A stretch of 62,922 bases of DNA from Synechococcales cyanobacterium GL140_1_metabat_312 (GTDB lineage: Bacteria > Cyanobacteriota > Cyanobacteriia > Leptolyngbyales > Leptolyngbyaceae), in the NCBI GenBank assembly GCA_025351345.1, contig JANXWB010000036.1, positions 1 to 62,922 of the forward strand, written 5' to 3'. A model generated the notes under the pieces. That model saw nothing but the letters and a program-made list of their open reading frames with translations. It did no database searches and was not told where the DNA came from. Below are positions 62,771-62,922 of this stretch, in pieces. The position numbers and the translations under genes are program-made. Every line of letters begins with the position of its first letter. Within the stretch, counting starts at the first letter, position 1.

Positions 62771-62922
62771 TTAATTATTGCCGATCGCCAAAATTCCCAA
62801 ACTATTACTCAATGCCGCGTCGATTGCCGTCATATCTGAACAATGTCCTATTTTTTTAATAAAAGCATGTTCCTTAATTGTCGCCAGATTATCCGTCATC
62901 ACCACCGAATCCATCATTAATC
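62771..62922 (-). CDS. 3' end of a probable MazF/PemK-type toxin gene, 5' part outside window
   Basis: The minus-strand frame entering from the right edge reads DSVVMTDNLATIKEHAFIKK, then IGHCSDMTAIDAALSNSLGI, ending at TAA (62771-62773). The pattern V-M-x-D-x-x-x-T followed by IG-x-x-x-DM-x-x-(I/V)-D-x-AL-x-x-x-LG matches the C-terminus of MazF/PemK mRNA endoribonucleases. About 49 codons are visible, so the catalytic N-terminus and any antitoxin gene cannot be checked here. Convergent with the PepSY gene, 54 bp apart. Confidence 0.7.
   Translation of the reverse strand, partial: LMMDSVVMTDNLATIKEHAFIKKIGHCSDMTAIDAALSNSLGILAIGNN

Overview
The window is a chromosomal segment of a cyanobacterium. 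The octamer GCGATCGC (HIP1) and its core CGATCG recur throughout. Several genes belong to plastid- or cyanobacteria-linked families: RuBisCO accumulation factor Raf1, a Tab2/Atab2 protein, a PAP/fibrillin protein, a CCB2/CCB4-type cytochrome b6f assembly factor, DUF3134 and an Rps1B-like S1 protein. I cannot place it to genus. I saw no rRNA, CRISPR array, transposase or prophage.

Layout. 1-3.7 kb: purL on the minus strand, running off the left edge and carrying a 477-codon in-frame intein with a LAGLIDADG endonuclease domain. 3.8-6.2 kb: a fatty-acid desaturase divergent from a cyclopropane-fatty-acid-synthase-like methyltransferase. 6.3-12.4 kb: UbiA-type prenyltransferase, Ppx/GppA phosphatase, an S1 protein, Tab2, a WecG/TagA glycosyltransferase and FtsE. 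12.7-20.2 kb: small conserved proteins, a coding-like remnant, a branched-chain-type substrate-binding lipoprotein, tRNA-Ser, mraY, DUF3134, fibrillin, a RecB-like Fe-S nuclease and pyrD. 20.5-28.3 kb: a multi-GAF signalling protein, an FtsL-like protein with ftsI, and a NarL-type two-component pair. 28.5-33.3 kb: metK, then two tandem paralogues joining a J domain, TPR-like helices and a WD40 propeller. 33.3-46.4 kb: clpP/gyrA, an Rpn-family nuclease, a motif-less M16 peptidase homologue, an MmeI-like restriction-modification protein, a PBP4-type carboxypeptidase, a CCB factor and a GT-C-like membrane protein. 46.5-54.3 kb: a DICT-GAF histidine kinase, tRNA-Ala, raf1, a CNNM/CBS protein, a secreted protein, a CAU tRNA, a SWIM protein and tpiA. 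54.5-62.7 kb: a TonB-dependent uptake island with exbD, exbB, tonB, an AraC/PchR-type regulator cut by an in-frame TAG, a TonB-dependent receptor, an unknown lipoprotein and a PepSY membrane protein. The right edge holds the 3' end of a probable MazF/PemK toxin gene.

The genes are mostly housekeeping, separately transcribed or in small operons. The items most worth a second look are the PurL intein, the duplicated J-WD40 proteins, and the iron/siderophore-type island with its interrupted regulator, its unusual TonB and an uncharacterised lipoprotein between receptor and probable reductase. No translation or homology claim was checked with software; family assignments rest on motifs read by eye.
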